Shown: positions 50,171 to 61,737, counted from the first letter of the stretch. The stretch is DNA of 64,000 bases from Taxillus chinensis (GCA_023512835.1 CM042092.1:4905293-4969292), one strand, 5' to 3'. Notes: generated by a model not told the origin, from the sequence alone. Translations and numbers: made by a program.

Positions 50171-50614
50171 GGATTCTGCATTAGTAATGAATGAATGCAA
50201 TGACCCAATCATCCCGGCCCCGCACACACACCAACAGCGTCAATGACCCGTCTTATAATTCTATTCTCGCCCCTTCTCACACGCACCCGTCTTATAATCA
50301 TCTTTTCCTTTCTTTGTTTTCTCCTCGTGGCTCATGGGTAGGTAGGACACTCTACGGCCCAACAAAAAAATGTGTTAATATTGATACTCAAAATAATGTG
50401 GGTCTGTACCTACCGGAGAGTCTAGACAGTAGACGCCCACAGCTTGGAGTCTTGTGGTGACTTAAAGAGGGCGACCAAGGGAAGTACATGGGAAAAGTCT
50501 TTCAACACTTCTGTCCGTGTTTATCTTATATTTCTTTTCTTATTTTATGATGTAAATTGCTTCTATTTTTCGTTCACCAACCACGTGCTGCCAATGAAAT
50601 CTCTAGATCCCTCG
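50171..50614. other. Upstream region of gene B and LINE-like fragment
   Basis: 50171-50480 resembles the region upstream of gene A (61310-61540), for example TGCATT...AATGAATG and CACAGCTTGGAGTCTTGTG. 50580-50614 (GTGCTGCCAATGAA...CTAGATCCCT) is the left part of a LINE-like sequence continued at 52641 beyond the TRIM insertion. Confidence 0.55.
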
Positions 50615-51023
50615 TGTCACGGGGTCGGATTTCTGCGCCTCTCAACCCATTACGGCACTTAGCTTCTCTATCCACGGTCCGCTAAGTTTAGCCTTTGAGG
50701 GTTGAAGCGCACGTAGACCGGTTTCGCCCTGCCACTAGGCTCATCGGAGAACGGCTCCAGTTCCTGACCGGTTTGTGTAAGGATGGCCAAATCCCTTCTT
50801 CAACGTCAAGTCCTCGACTAGCGGCGTGCTCCCCGCATTCAACCGGGTCGGCACGTTGAACTCCGAAGGGGTTCCATCCGTTCTCCTCCACGAACCGCCT
50901 GGAACCTTCTCGCTGCGCACCATCTACGCTTCAACCAACCCCTCTCCTTTACGTAGCACGAATCCATTCCTGAATCGTGCCACTAAGAAACGTCCCGCCA
51001 ACCACCACGCTCGGGTCGTGACA
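50615..51023 (-). repeat. TRIM LTR 1
   Basis: 409 bp, TG...CA boundaries. Shares nearly every base with LTRs 2 and 3, differing by small indels (for example around 50750 and 50995). It is the downstream-most LTR in element orientation. Confidence 0.9.
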
Positions 51024-51418
51024 TTCTCCTCCACCCAATCCTCGCAACGTCCTCGTTGCGCTTGTCGACATCGCTTCCCCGCAGGCGATGGCATCGTTAC
51101 CTCGACGCCCTCCCACTCGCCCAATGTCAACAGCTTGGACATCGCTTCCCCGCAGGTTGCAACACCTTTACCAAGATGCTCGCCCCACTCGCCCAATGTC
51201 CAAAGGATAGGAGGCTTCCAAGATCGCTCCGACGCGCTCCTTCGTACTCCCTTGCCCAACTCGTATCACACTCTAGGATACTCCAACTCTATGGACGCGA
51301 GACGTGCAAGACACTATCGGTCGACTCACCTCTCGTGAGCTCCCACCTTGGGATCACGCTACTCGCGAGAGTGCTCGGCGAGTCTTCAGGATACGGGCCG
51401 GTTCGGCTCGATACCACT

Positions 51419-51832
51419 TGTCACGGGGTCGGATTTCCTGCGCCTCTCAACCCATTACGGCACTTAGCTTCTCTATCCACGGTCCGCTAAGTTTAGCCTT
51501 TGAGGGTTGAAGCGCACGTAGACCGGTTTCGCCGCCCGCCACTGGGCTCATCAGGAGAACGGCTCCAGGTTCCCGACCGGTTTGTGTAAGGATGGCCAAA
51601 TCCCTTCTTCAACGTCAAGTCCTCGACTAGCGGCGTGCTCCCCGCATTCAACCGGGTCGGCACGTTGAACTCCGAAGGGGTTCCATCCGTTCTCCTCCAC
51701 GAATCGCCTGGAACCTTCTCGCCGCGCACCATCTACGCTTCAACCAACCCCTCTCCTTTACGTAGCACGAATCCATTCCTGAATCGTGCCACTAAGAAAC
51801 ATCCCCAGGCACCACACGCTCGGGTCGTGACA
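51419..51832 (-). repeat. TRIM LTR 2 (shared middle LTR)
   Basis: 414 bp. It serves as the 5' LTR of one internal domain and 3' LTR of the other, the arrangement expected from recombination between TRIM copies. The polypurine tract at 51833-51844 and primer-binding site at 51403-51416 lie on either side. Confidence 0.9.
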
Positions 51833-52227
51833 TTCTCCTCCACCCAATCCTCGCAACGTCCTCGTTGCGCTTGTCGACATCGCTTCCCCGCAGGCGATGG
51901 CATCGTTACCTCGACGCCCTCCCACTCGCCCAATGTCAACAGCTTGGACATCGCTTCCCCGCAGGTTGCAACACCTTTACCAAGATGCTCGCCCCACTCG
52001 CCCAATGTCCAAAGGATAGGAGGCTTCCAAGATCGCTCCGACGCGCTCCTTCGTACTCCCTTGCCCAACTCGTATCACACTCTAGGATACTCCAACTCTA
52101 TGGACGCGAGACGTGCAAGACACTATCGGTCGACTCACCTCTGTGAGCTCCCACCTTGGGATCACGCTACTCGCGAGAGTGCTCGGCGAGTCTTCAGGAT
52201 ACGGGCCGGTTCGGCTCTGATACCACT

Positions 52228-52639
52228 TGTCACGGGGTCAGATTTCCTGCGCCTCTCAACCCATTACGGCACTTAGCTTCTCTATCCACGGTCCGCTAAG
52301 TTTAGCCTTTGAGGGTTGAAGCGCACGTAGACTGGTTTCGCCCTGCCACTGGGCTCATCAGGAGAACGGCTCCAGTTCCCGACCGGTTGTGTAAGGATGG
52401 CCAAATCCCTTCTTCAACGTCAAGTCCTCGACTAGCGGCGTGCTCCCCGCATTCAACCGGGTCGGCACGTCTGAACTCCGAAGGGGTTCCATCCGTTCTC
52501 CTCCACGAACCGCCTGGAACCTTCTCGCTGCGCACCATCTACGCTTCAACCAACCCCTCTCCTTTACGTAGCACGAATCCATTCCTGAATCGTGCCACTA
52601 AGAAACGTCCCCTGACACCACGTTGCTCGGGTCGTGACA
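52228..52639 (-). repeat. TRIM LTR 3
   Basis: 412 bp, the 5' LTR in element orientation, with the intact primer-binding site next to it at 52213-52225. It is followed by CTCGG and then the resumed LINE-like target sequence. Confidence 0.9.
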
Positions 52640-52640
52640 C

Positions 52641-52907
52641 TCGGTCTTCCAATGCCCTTTCACTTCTCAAATATTAGTATATAGAATTATGTATAGAAAA
52701 AACTTAAATAATTCTATGTAAAATTAATTTTAAAAATATTTTTGTCATAGTTTAAATAATTATTTTTAACACTTCTCGGAAGGATCAACCGCTGGATGAT
52801 GTGACCGGTGGTAAAACCTCGTTGGAAGCTTGTTTTGAAGATGCAAAAGTCTTCGGAAAATTGGATGAAAGTATTTGAAGGCATATCATTTTTAATCTTC
52901 AAAGCAT
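52641..52907. other. Resumed target sequence right of the TRIM
   Basis: 52645-52675 (CTTCCAATGCCC, TTTCACTTCTCA) matches 62651-62681 and continues the LINE-like fragment broken by the TRIM. The remaining 230 bp is unassigned. Confidence 0.6.
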
Positions 52908-53868
52908 CTCCAATCTATTAGCAAAATCAAAAGCAAAAGCCAAAGCAAAATATTCTTTAAATTCATCTCCAATGCATTAGCTAAATCACTAGCAAAAGCA
53001 AAAAAAAAAAACAAATATAACTTTAACTTTTACTATTGCTGAATATGTCATGTCAGCAAATACTATCCCTACCCCTTCTCTCCTTGGGTCACACGTCACC
53101 CACAACCCCTCTCATCTCGGCGTCACCCCGTCTTCCCCTTCTCCCATCGCACCATCGCCCACAAGCCCTCCATCCTGCCGTTGCCCACAGGCCCTCCATC
53201 CCACCGTCGCCCACAGCCCCTCAATCTCGTCATCGCCCACATGCCCAATTCTGAAACTCCAAATCCGTAACCGGATTGACCGTCGTCTCGAAACTCCCTC
53301 TCTCCTCCGCAATCGTGTCCTCCTCACACACAACAATAGATTGCTTCCAGTAATTCAGGCGATTCAAGTCCAACTCGATTTTGCGGGAGCTTTGATCGCC
53401 AGAAATTGAAGTGACGACAATCGGAGCCTCTGGCATCGAAGATTCGATCGCTTTGTTGTTGTTGTTGTTGTTGGTTTGAGATCTGTTCTTGCACTTTCAA
53501 TACCGTCGCCCCCTTCTTCCCCTCGTCGCCCACAGGCCCTCCATCCCCACTATCGCCCACAGGCCCTCCATCGGCCGTCACCTCCCTCTCCCGTCACCCC
53601 CTTCCCCACCCCTCTCCCTATAGATCCTCATCGACGGCAGTCATCGAGGCTCTCTTCCAGATCCGCTTAAGCAGATCCTCGCGCAACAGCGGCCATCGAC
53701 AGTATCTTCCAAATTTGCTTAAAGCATAAGGGTAAATTAGAACAAATAAAATTCAAATAAAAATATAGATGATATAAGATTGGAGTTCCATTAATTAAAA
53801 TGATATTATAGCAAGCTAAAATTAATTTTAGATGCTCATTTTAGCTTGCCAAGATTGGAGATGCTCTA
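52908..53868. mobile_element. Second GAGCATCTCC-type element with GC-rich core
   Basis: Left end AAGCATCTCCAATCTA and right end AGATTGGAGATGCTC form imperfect inverted termini like those at 25.9-26.75 kb. Subterminal AAATC/AGCAAAAGC repeats are the same type. The core 53060-53690 is GC-rich with repeated CATCGCCCACAGGCCCTCCA-like words and yields only low-complexity open frames. The flanking trinucleotides are TCA and TAA, so the duplication is imperfect. Confidence 0.6.
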
Positions 53869-54398
53869 ACTAAATTTAGCTAAAATTATATTTAATTTAT
53901 TACATTATCATTTTTTTTTGTTAATAGTATTCTAATGTTATATCATTTATATTTTACTCAAAGTTTTGTTTTTCTCAAACATAAAACACTAGTAGCAGAT
54001 TTCCTATATAGGTCTGTTTCCCTATATTTAGGGAAAAAAAATTAAAAAGTTATAAAATCATTCCCACAACAGATACCCTATATTTAACTTTCTCTATAAA
54101 ATTTGTGCAGTATTTTTCAATATATTGAGAAATATTATTCACTCCTTATAATTATTAAATTATATCTAAAAATTTTCTCTCATCTCTCTCATTCAAATTT
54201 CTCATAACATTAACTTTTATTTTATATTAAATTATAAATAATTTATTATTAAATAAAATAAGTAATATAAAATATTTTTTAATAATATAAAGGATGATTT
54301 AGAAAATCTATTATGATATATATTTATATAAAAAATAAAAAAATAATTTAAAACTGGAAATTTAGAAAAACTCGGTAATGCTCTTATACCCTTACCTA
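53869..54398. other. AT-rich stretch, possible decayed MITE
   Basis: Between about 53990 and 54385 the ends (GCAGATTTCCTATA and GGTAATGCTCTTA) faintly resemble members of the GAGCATC family, but no exact inverted repeat or target duplication can be shown. No gene is seen. Confidence 0.3.
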
Positions 54399-54623
54399 GA
54401 GCATGTTTGTTTCACCTGTTTTCTGTTTTCATTTTCAAAATGTGATAACCGTTTTCGAGTATAAAAAACATAAAAGTGAAAACAATAAAATGTTGTTTTT
54501 ATTCTTTATGACATAAAAAATTAAAACAAGATTTTTGTTGTTTTTAATTTTCAATTTTTTTACCCAAAAACAGCTATTATATTTTAAAAATGAAAATAAA
54601 AAACACCCCAACCAAACATGCCC
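54399..54623. mobile_element. 225-bp Tourist-like MITE
   Basis: Termini GAGCATGTTTG and CAAACATGCCC form a near-perfect inverted repeat, flanked by the 3-bp duplication CTA (54396-54398 and 54624-54626). The size, TWA-like 3-bp duplication and GGCATGTTTG-type ends fit PIF/Harbinger (Tourist) MITEs. The interior is AT-rich with TTTTCATTTTC words and no open frame. Confidence 0.8.
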
Positions 54624-56127
54624 CTATATTCTCCCAAAATTTCAAATCCCAAATCCAAAGTCTGGAATGTGGGGCGACGTGGGCTGAAGGAGGAGGGAGG
54701 GTGCCGCTAGGAGATGTTGGAGGAGACGGGGGCTGATGTGGGGCGACAAGTGACGAAGTGGGGCAACGACAGGTGACGTTGGGCGACAAGAAGTGGGGCA
54801 ACGAGCGACTTGCGGGGGGGGGGGGGGGGGGGGTATCTTAGCTAAAGTTAAAAGGATATTTAAATTTAAATAAATTTTAATTTTAATTTTTCATATAGCT
54901 GATAGATTCAAAAAATAATTAACCAAAATTTTACATATAGAGCATCTCCAATATTAATTCAATTTAATTAATTAAAGTTAAATTTAATTTGCGGCAGACA
55001 GTATAGGTTTAGTGGGCATATTTTTATTAGTCCAACCTCTATTTTTTTGCTTTAAAATATTTTTTTTCATTTACTCTCAATTTATTTAGCTTTTAATTCT
55101 ATTTTCTCCCCCACTTTACCCTAATTTCATCTCTCCTCCCACATCTCCCCCCTTCTATCATCGCGCGCCACCCCTTGCCGATTCTATCGTGGGGGTTTCT
55201 AGCCTTCACCAAGATCTTGAATTTCGACGGGTTGGACTTGCGGCTCGAAGGTGGTGGGGACTTGGCAACCACGCAGATGAGGAGAACTAGGGATTCTCGA
55301 CGCCGCTGAGTAAGACGTATCCGACCCCGAGGATGGAGGCAACAATGTCGAGGGCTAGGAGGACCCAACACCACCACTGGCAAACCCAACACCACCCCTC
55401 CTCTCCCGCGAGCCTCCTTCTTTCCCACTGCAACGCTGCGGCGTCTCCTCTCCCGCGAGCCGCCACCCCTGCCCCCTTCACAGCTCTGTCTCCCCCGTTG
55501 CCCCCTTTCCCCTCCTCTCCCGCGAGCCACCCTCTCTCCCACTGCAACGCTGCGGCCTCTCCTCTCCCGCAAGCCGCCCCCCTCGCAGCCGATCGTGCTT
55601 TTACGAGCTAGATCTGGTGGAAAGAAGGGCACTTGTTGTTGTTACCGCAGGCGGCGTCGGCGGTCGTGGTGGTGGAAGGGGATTTGGAGTCGGAGGATGA
55701 GAGCTGGTTTTGGTCATGAGAGAGGAGATACGAAGGCATGGGGCATCATAAATAATATTAATCATAAATAAGAGTTGAATATTATTTTAATCATAAATAA
55801 TATTTAGCTTATAAAATCCACTGGTATAGATTTCGGACTTTTTTTCTACTTTAGCTAAATTTAATTTATCGTTAGGGTAAATTAAATTAAAATATTATTT
55901 AATTTTAAATAAAATTAAAATTTATTTAATTTTAACTATACTTCTCCGTTTACCTTAATTTTATTTTCTAAATTTACCCTCACATCTCCTATCGTCACCA
56001 AACAGTGTTAACCCACCGTCTCGGTTCCTCATCTCCCCTATGCTTCATTGCTCCTTCTACGCCGCCGCGCATACATCTATTGCGCAGCCATCCTTTCTCC
56101 TTCTCTGATCAGTCCTTCCCTTCCATC
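54624..56127. other. GC-rich and AT-rich transposon-like sequence without gene
   Basis: 54650-54833 has GTGGGGCGAC-like repeats and ends in a 20-base G run (54814-54833). GAGCATCTCCAAT at about 54943 is a third left end of the GC-core element family, but no right end occurs before 56127. The core 55130-55700 is GC-rich, with tandem TCTCCCGCGAGCC-like words, and opens long low-complexity frames on both strands (for example 55099-55632) that I do not call genes. The sequence stops abruptly at the RLCK copy. Confidence 0.5.
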
Positions 56128-57452
56128 TTTGGACTTGCCAAAGATGGTCCGAAGGGAGAGAGCACACATGTATCCACCAGAGTTATGGGAACTTATGGCT
56201 ATGCAGCTCCAGAGTATGTGATGACAGGTGGTTTTGGCCAATCATTGTTATCTTTGGTCATCTCTTTTTCATTTTATTTTCATCTTGGCTCTGCTGACAA
56301 GTCATATTCATCTGTTTCAACTTGAATGTTGGAGTTATCATTGTTATTCGTTAAATTGCTATCACATCATGTCAAAATTTTCTGTATTTTATTCTGTACT
56401 TTGCATGATTGCATCTATACTCTCAATCACACCGCTTGACACACCCACACTAATGGTGACCCTGCCCTTAAATATGGACACGAAACTGATTGATGAATGC
56501 GTAGAAACTGACCAATTGCACCATGAAGTAAGTTTGATATTATATTCCTGTGCCTTGCTTTCAAAAATTTTGTCCTATGATATATGGCTGCAGTTTTATT
56601 CCTATTGATAACTCATGGTGACTTTGTGTTTTTGTATGTTGATATGGGTAATTTTCAATACTGTTGACTGATATTTGATGTTTGAACCTGCTGTTTGTGC
56701 ATATCACAGCACTTTCATTTTTATTCGTGATTACTCATGCTTTTGGGATAATTTTCAATGGACTGTTGACTGATCTATGATGTTGAACCAAATGATATGC
56801 TTATATGATATACTAAGCAAGGAAGGGTAGTTACATGATGATCCAATGAATGTTGATGCTGTTACAGGGTGGGAAGATTGCAATTATATCTGAAGACGTT
56901 ATAGTATACGATACCTACATGCATACATATGAATAAGCTTGTTGTTTGGTTACTACAGTTGTATGTTGATTTGTTACATGATCCCAATTGTGCTTGTTGA
57001 TAAATATTGTGTCAGGACACTTGACATTGAAGAGCGATGTCTACAGCTTTGGGGTGGTTCTTCTTGAAATGCTATCTGGCCGAAGATCCATGGACAAGAG
57101 TCGACCGAGGGGGGAGCATAAGCTTGTAGAATGGGCTCGGCCATATCTCGCAGAGAAGCAAAGGTTTTATCGACTATTGGATCCTCGCCTCGAAGGACAA
57201 TTCTCTATCAAGGGTGCGCAGAAAGCAGCGCGTCTGGCCATTCAATGCCTTAGCCGTGATGCAAAGGCCAGACCTATGATGAGCGAGGTTGTCAAGGGCC
57301 TAAAGCCTCTCCCGGATCTCAAGGACATGGCAACTTCTTCGTCCTATTTTCAGGCCAAGCAAGCTGAGCATGCACGACCCAACTCTGGTATTAGAAATAG
57401 CATCCGAATGCAGGCGTCATTCCCTGGATGGTTTTGCTTTGCTATATCTTAA
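56128..57452 (+). pseudogene. 5'-truncated RLCK-VII copy
   Basis: From 56128 the sequence matches the intact RLCK gene starting inside exon 5 at the DFG motif ([10 protein letters not shown]...[14 protein letters not shown]). It then runs through intron 5 without the 550-bp MITE and through exon 6 (57012-57452, encoding [18 protein letters not shown] onward). All upstream exons are missing, so ATP loop, catalytic lysine and HRD are absent and no active kinase can result. The C-terminus is altered: a 123-bp deletion at an 8-bp microhomology (GTCATTCC) removed the original tail and stop, and the frame now ends PGWFCFAIS. The sequence to the left is transposon-like. Exon 6 remains open, so a recent loss or an expressed fragment cannot be excluded. 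Confidence 0.92.
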
Positions 57453-58119
57453 GTAGCATGCCTTTGAGTGGATTATGTGGAATGAAGAATTTGTCTTTTC
57501 CCCGTCATTATATCTTCCTTGATTTCAAATGCAATCTAGCTCTGACACCTATACTATTATAATTATTATGATTCTTCCCATGACTTGCGATGATTCAGGA
57601 CATAGTAGCACGGTTTACTGGCAATTTTAGTTCTGGATTATGAATTGATGATGAATGGTTGTGATTTATAGAATTTATTCTTGCAATAATTGCAAATATT
57701 TATATAGGGTCCTGATCTTGTCACATCTACCAGCCCCGAAATGGCAAGAAGCACTCATATCACATTGCAAACAAATATAGGTTGCGGCGCGAGCGCTGCC
57801 GCGCGACTGCGGCCTGGCGCCTTCCAACTTTTGTCCTTTTTTATGTTTTATTTATGAGGCTCCTTTTTTATGAGTGTTATTACTTATTACTCATGCCAAG
57901 CTCACTTAAATTAGCCAGATTCCTAATCAGGAATTGAACAGTGATATCATTATCCAATCAACCTTGGATAATTGTAACCTACTTCACACATGAAAACAAA
58001 TCATAAAAAGGAGAAAAAGTAATACTTTTATTACATGCCACGAAAAAGTTTTAAAAAAAAAACAGAAATACAAAAACTAGATTGCTTGGAATTTCTCCAT
58101 TACAACATAAAAGTTACAA
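57453..58119. other. Convergent 3' flanks of RLCK copy and receptor gene A
   Basis: 57453-57860 matches 35460-35870 downstream of the intact RLCK. 57885-57975 is a shortened version of the LRR fragment at 36376-36470. The minus strand has AATAAA at 58027-58032, about 90 nt beyond the stop of gene A, a likely poly(A) signal. Confidence 0.6.
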
Positions 58120-61100
58120 TTACAAATTTTCATAATCACCTTCAACTATGGCTTTCACATGCCACAAAGAAATTTCACGTAATGGCTTGGCCAACGGTTT
58201 TCTACGGCCATTAAATTCATGAGAGACCGTCTTCATGGTGGGTCGACACTTAGGCTTGGGATGCAAGCATGCAAATGCCATAGCTGTAGCCAAAACAATT
58301 TCAGATGCAACAACTTGATTTGTTGGAGATGAGAGGCGAGAATCTAACATATCACATAACATAATATTTTTATCAGTTGAATGTGACATTGACAACAACT
58401 CTTCCGGATGCTTTCCCATTAAAACTTCGAGTGCCACCACACCAAAGCTATATACATCACTTTTTTCTGTTACAACCATGGTATAGGCAAGCTCTGCAAA
58501 CATAGTTAAATATTATTATTATGTCTACATGTTTCTTTTCTTTTTTCCTTAATGTTGGGGGAAAAATAAATAGAAAAAGAAAAAAGTATGTTACCTGGTG
58601 CAATATAGCCGCAAGTGCCTGCTAATACTGTTACATTGGATGAATCAGGATGTAAAAGTCTTGCAGTCCCGAAATCCGAGACAAATGCCTCAAGTTTTGA
58701 GTTCAAGAGAATGTTGTTACTAGATATGTCTCGATGCACAATGGGTGGATAGCAATCGTGATGTAAGTGTGACAGTGCATGAGCCATTGCCTTAACAACA
58801 TTTATTCTTTTACTCCAATCTAGTTGAGCAGCTTGTGCGTCGTTTCTCAACACACAAAACAAGCTCCCCATCTCCATGTACTCGTATATTAAAAACATGC
58901 AACGCCTATGCAGACAAAACCCATGGAGCTTCACTATGTTTCGATGTCTAACTTCACTTAAGACATGAACCTCATTTCGAAAACTCTTATCAAATGTTGG
59001 GTCCTCGGCTTCCATACGATGAAGCTTCTTTAATGCAACCACTTTTCCGGTAGGTAACTTTGCTTCATAAACACTACCATAACCTCCGGTCCCAATGCAA
59101 TATTTGATGTCAAAGTCTTCTGTGGCTTGGATAATGTCATCGTAGGCAATCTTCCCATCAAAACCCCACACCGAGAATATATCCCCATTTTTCACAATTT
59201 TTGTTGCCTCTTGTTGGACAGGTTTACGCTTGCTCAGAGAGAAAAATAAAATCCCAAGGAGTATGAAGACGAGTAAAGCGATGGGAATGAAAATGGCGGC
59301 GAAGAGTCTGACTTTTTCCGTTTTTCCTAAGCAAGGAGGAAAACCTGCCTTGTGACTACATAAATCTTTGTTGCCCAAAAATGCATCTGGTGGAAACATA
59401 GACACTGGGTCGTCATCAGGGATTTCACCTGCTAAGGCATTGTAAGAGAGGTTGATGTCAGCTATGTTAGCAAGATTGGTGGGAATGACTCCGGAAAGGT
59501 AATTGTAGGATAGTATCAACTCTTGTAATTCTGGCGTTGCTCCGAGTTCTAGTGGTATGCTTCCATTGAAATCATTGTGACTCAAATCTAACACACTGAG
59601 GTACGAGCTGGCACCCATGTAATTGGGTATGGGCCCACTCAACTTATTGTGAGAGAGGTTAAGAGTATTTGTATGGGTAATAGGATCGAAAGGGATGGTA
59701 CCGGTGAGGTTGTTATTGCTCAGGTCGAGATTACCAACTGTGCCTCGTTCTGGGGGGATGGAACCATTGAAAGAATTAAACGAGAGGTTCAGACGATACA
59801 GCCAGGTTAGATTCCGCCAAATTGATGGGAATGGACCTCCGAGTTTGTTATTACTCAGGTCAAGAGTAGTTAAATATGACAATTTGCTAATCTGGGTAGG
59901 AATTGAACCGGTGATGTCATTGCTCCTTAGCGTTAAGTCAATTAAATTCTTCAGGTTCAACACTAGGAGAGGGAATGAGGGACCGATGCGGCAGCTGGAA
60001 AGATCTAAACTTTCCAAACCGGTTAATCCTTGGAGGGAAGGAGGGATAGGACCGCTGATGTCATTTTCGCCCAAGTACAAGGAGGACAAATGAGTCAAAT
60101 TCCCCATTTCTTGAGGGATAGAGCCGCTGATGCGGTTTTGGGAAAGACCTAAATACATCAAACTTGTTATCTTTCCAATCTGTGGAGGGATGGAGCCACT
60201 GATGCGATTGTAGGAAAGATCTAATTCTGTCAAACTTGTTAACTTTCCAATTTGTGGAGGGATGGAGCCGTTGAGGAAATTAGAGGACAGGTCGAGCCAC
60301 TGGAGTTGGGTGAGGTTGACCATCGATGGAGGGATAGAGCCACTGATGCGGTTGTGGTGAAGATATAAATGTGTCAAACTTGTTAACTTTCCAATCTGTG
60401 GAGGGATGGGACCAGCGAGGGAGTTACGAGAGAGGGATAGGTAGCCCAGGTTGGTCAAGTTGGTAATAATGTGGAAGTGGGTGGAGCCGTTGAGGAAATT
60501 AGAGGAGAGGTCGAGCCACTGGAGTTGGGGGAGGTTGGCCATTGATGGAGGGATTGAGCCACTGATGCGGTTGTCGGAAAGATCTAGACGAGTCAAATTA
60601 GTTAGGTTTAGGAGGGAGGGAGGGATTGGGGCAGTGATGTGATTCACGGATAATGATAATTCGCCCATATTTTTTAGATTCCCAATTTCTGGAGGGATGG
60701 AGCCACTGATGCCGTTGTTGGAAAGATATAAACCTCTCAAACTTGTCAACTTTCCAATTTCTGGAGGGATGGAGCCGTTGATTAAATTATCAGACAGGTC
60801 GAGGTGGGTGAGTTTGGAAAGAGAACCTACCTCATTGGGGATCCTCCCTTTGAGTCCAATCTGGTTAAGTTGGATGCTCTCAAGATTTGGGAAACAAGAG
60901 AAATTCAACCTCCCAATTTGGTCATGGATGGAATAAGCGGCAGGTGAGGAAAGGCGAGTGACGCTTCCAGCGGCATTGCAAGTGATGCCCGTCCAGTTGC
61001 AGTGAGAGTGGCCCTTGTCGACGCTATTAATTGGGTCGCGATTCCACCACCCAGCCTTGCTCAGCGCATGGGCTTCTTGTGTTAATGACGATGATGATAT

Positions 61101-61196
61101 TTGGAATTGGGGTGGGGATGTTGACGAAGGAAAAACCGGCCGTAAGGCGAGTAGTCCGCAGAGAGCGGCGAATGCTACGTTGGTTAATAATGACAT
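58120..61196 (-). CDS. MIK2-like LRR receptor kinase, gene A
   Basis: Predicted 991-residue plasma-membrane receptor kinase from two exons, 61196-58595 and 58493-58120, with a phase-1 GT-AG intron inside the APE motif ([14 protein letters not shown]). A signal peptide (about 1-27) is followed by an LRRNT-like segment with [12 protein letters not shown] and about 21 LRRs with the plant-specific GxIP signature. A transmembrane helix lies at about 629-653. The kinase domain starts near 682: GTGGYGSV 702-709, VVALKK with K723, HRDISSNN from 821, DFGTA from 841, APE at 866-868. It is an RD kinase, complete, ending GDYENL. The domain order and kinase signature are those of MIK2 and relatives, which sense secreted peptides or cell-wall signals together with SERK co-receptors. 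Its ligand is unknown here. It lies convergent to the truncated RLCK copy. Confidence 0.95.
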
Positions 61197-61320
61197 GGAG
61201 CGGTACGTACTACTAACTATATACTACTCACCCCAAAAAGTTAAAGAAGGCTTTATTTTTATTTTATTTATGACTTAATTTGTATACCAGTTGTTGGTTT
61301 TATAGGTGCAGCAGCAGATG
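61197..61320 (-). promoter_or_regulatory. Core promoter of receptor gene A
   Basis: The minus strand at 61250-61275 reads ATAAATAAAATAAAAATAAAGCC, a TATA-like region about 55-75 nt upstream of the start codon. The stretch TTTGTATA..GTTGTTGGTTTTATAGGTGCAG and further upstream words are repeated at 61880-61925 and partly at 50125-50165. Confidence 0.55.
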
Positions 61321-61737
61321 CTGCATTTTCCCTGTAAATGTGAATGTAGATGTAATGAATGAATGCTACTGCGTCGACCCATTCATCACGGCCACACGCC
61401 CCAACACCCTCGAGGACCCCTCATATAATTCATTTTCTTGCCCCTTCTCACATGCTTCTTTGCAGGTCTGTCTGTCCCTGAGAGTTTACACACCCACAGC
61501 TTGGAGTCTTGTGATGACTTTAGGAGGGCGATCGACCAAGGGAAGTAAAGTCTTTTGAACACTTGTGTCGGTATTTATACTTTATAAGGAGGGTCCACTC
61601 CTAGTCTATCCACTCTGTTTAAACTTAAATTTTGGTGTTTTTTCTCCATTTTGATTTCTCTTACAATCCATTCTGGCATTCTGTGCTTGATTTGTCATTA
61701 TTGTTCATCCCAAGCATAACAATTAATGTTATTTTTG
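61321..61737. other. Upstream region of gene A
   Basis: 61321-61545 resembles the upstream region of gene B, including CACAGCTTGGAGTCTTGTG. 61570-61737 is unassigned. Confidence 0.45.

Larger units (their letters stand above)
50615..52639 (-). mobile_element. Tandem TRIM retroelement: three LTRs, two internal domains
   Basis: The block reads LTR (50615-51023), internal (51024-51418), LTR (51419-51832), internal (51833-52227), LTR (52228-52639). LTRs are 409-414 bp, begin TGTCACG and end GTGACA. On the minus strand each internal domain starts 2 nt after an LTR with TGGTATCAGAGCC (intact at 52213-52225, missing one base at 51403-51416), the tRNA-iMet primer-binding site. Each ends with the polypurine tract GGTGGAGGAGAA next to the following LTR. 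Internal length of 395 bp and absence of gag-pol define a TRIM. It is GC-rich against its AT-rich surroundings. CTCG flanks both ends as an apparent 4-bp target duplication. Copies are nearly identical, so it is young. Confidence 0.93.

Noticed and set aside
50600..52640. Cassandra-type TRIM carrying 5S RNA sequence
   Set aside because: Only an 11-base word (GAACTCCGAAG) resembles 5S rRNA; the other promoter boxes are absent and it lies on the strand opposite to the element.
50826..52677. Plus-strand frames of 122-213 codons in the TRIM
   Set aside because: They cross LTR-internal boundaries and run opposite to element sense; they reflect high GC content.
55099..55632. 177-codon minus-strand frame
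   Set aside because: Low-complexity Gly/Arg-rich translation of repetitive GC-rich DNA, open on both strands at once.
59695..60093. 132-codon plus-strand frame opposite gene A
   Set aside because: Antisense shadow of the repeated LRR coding sequence.
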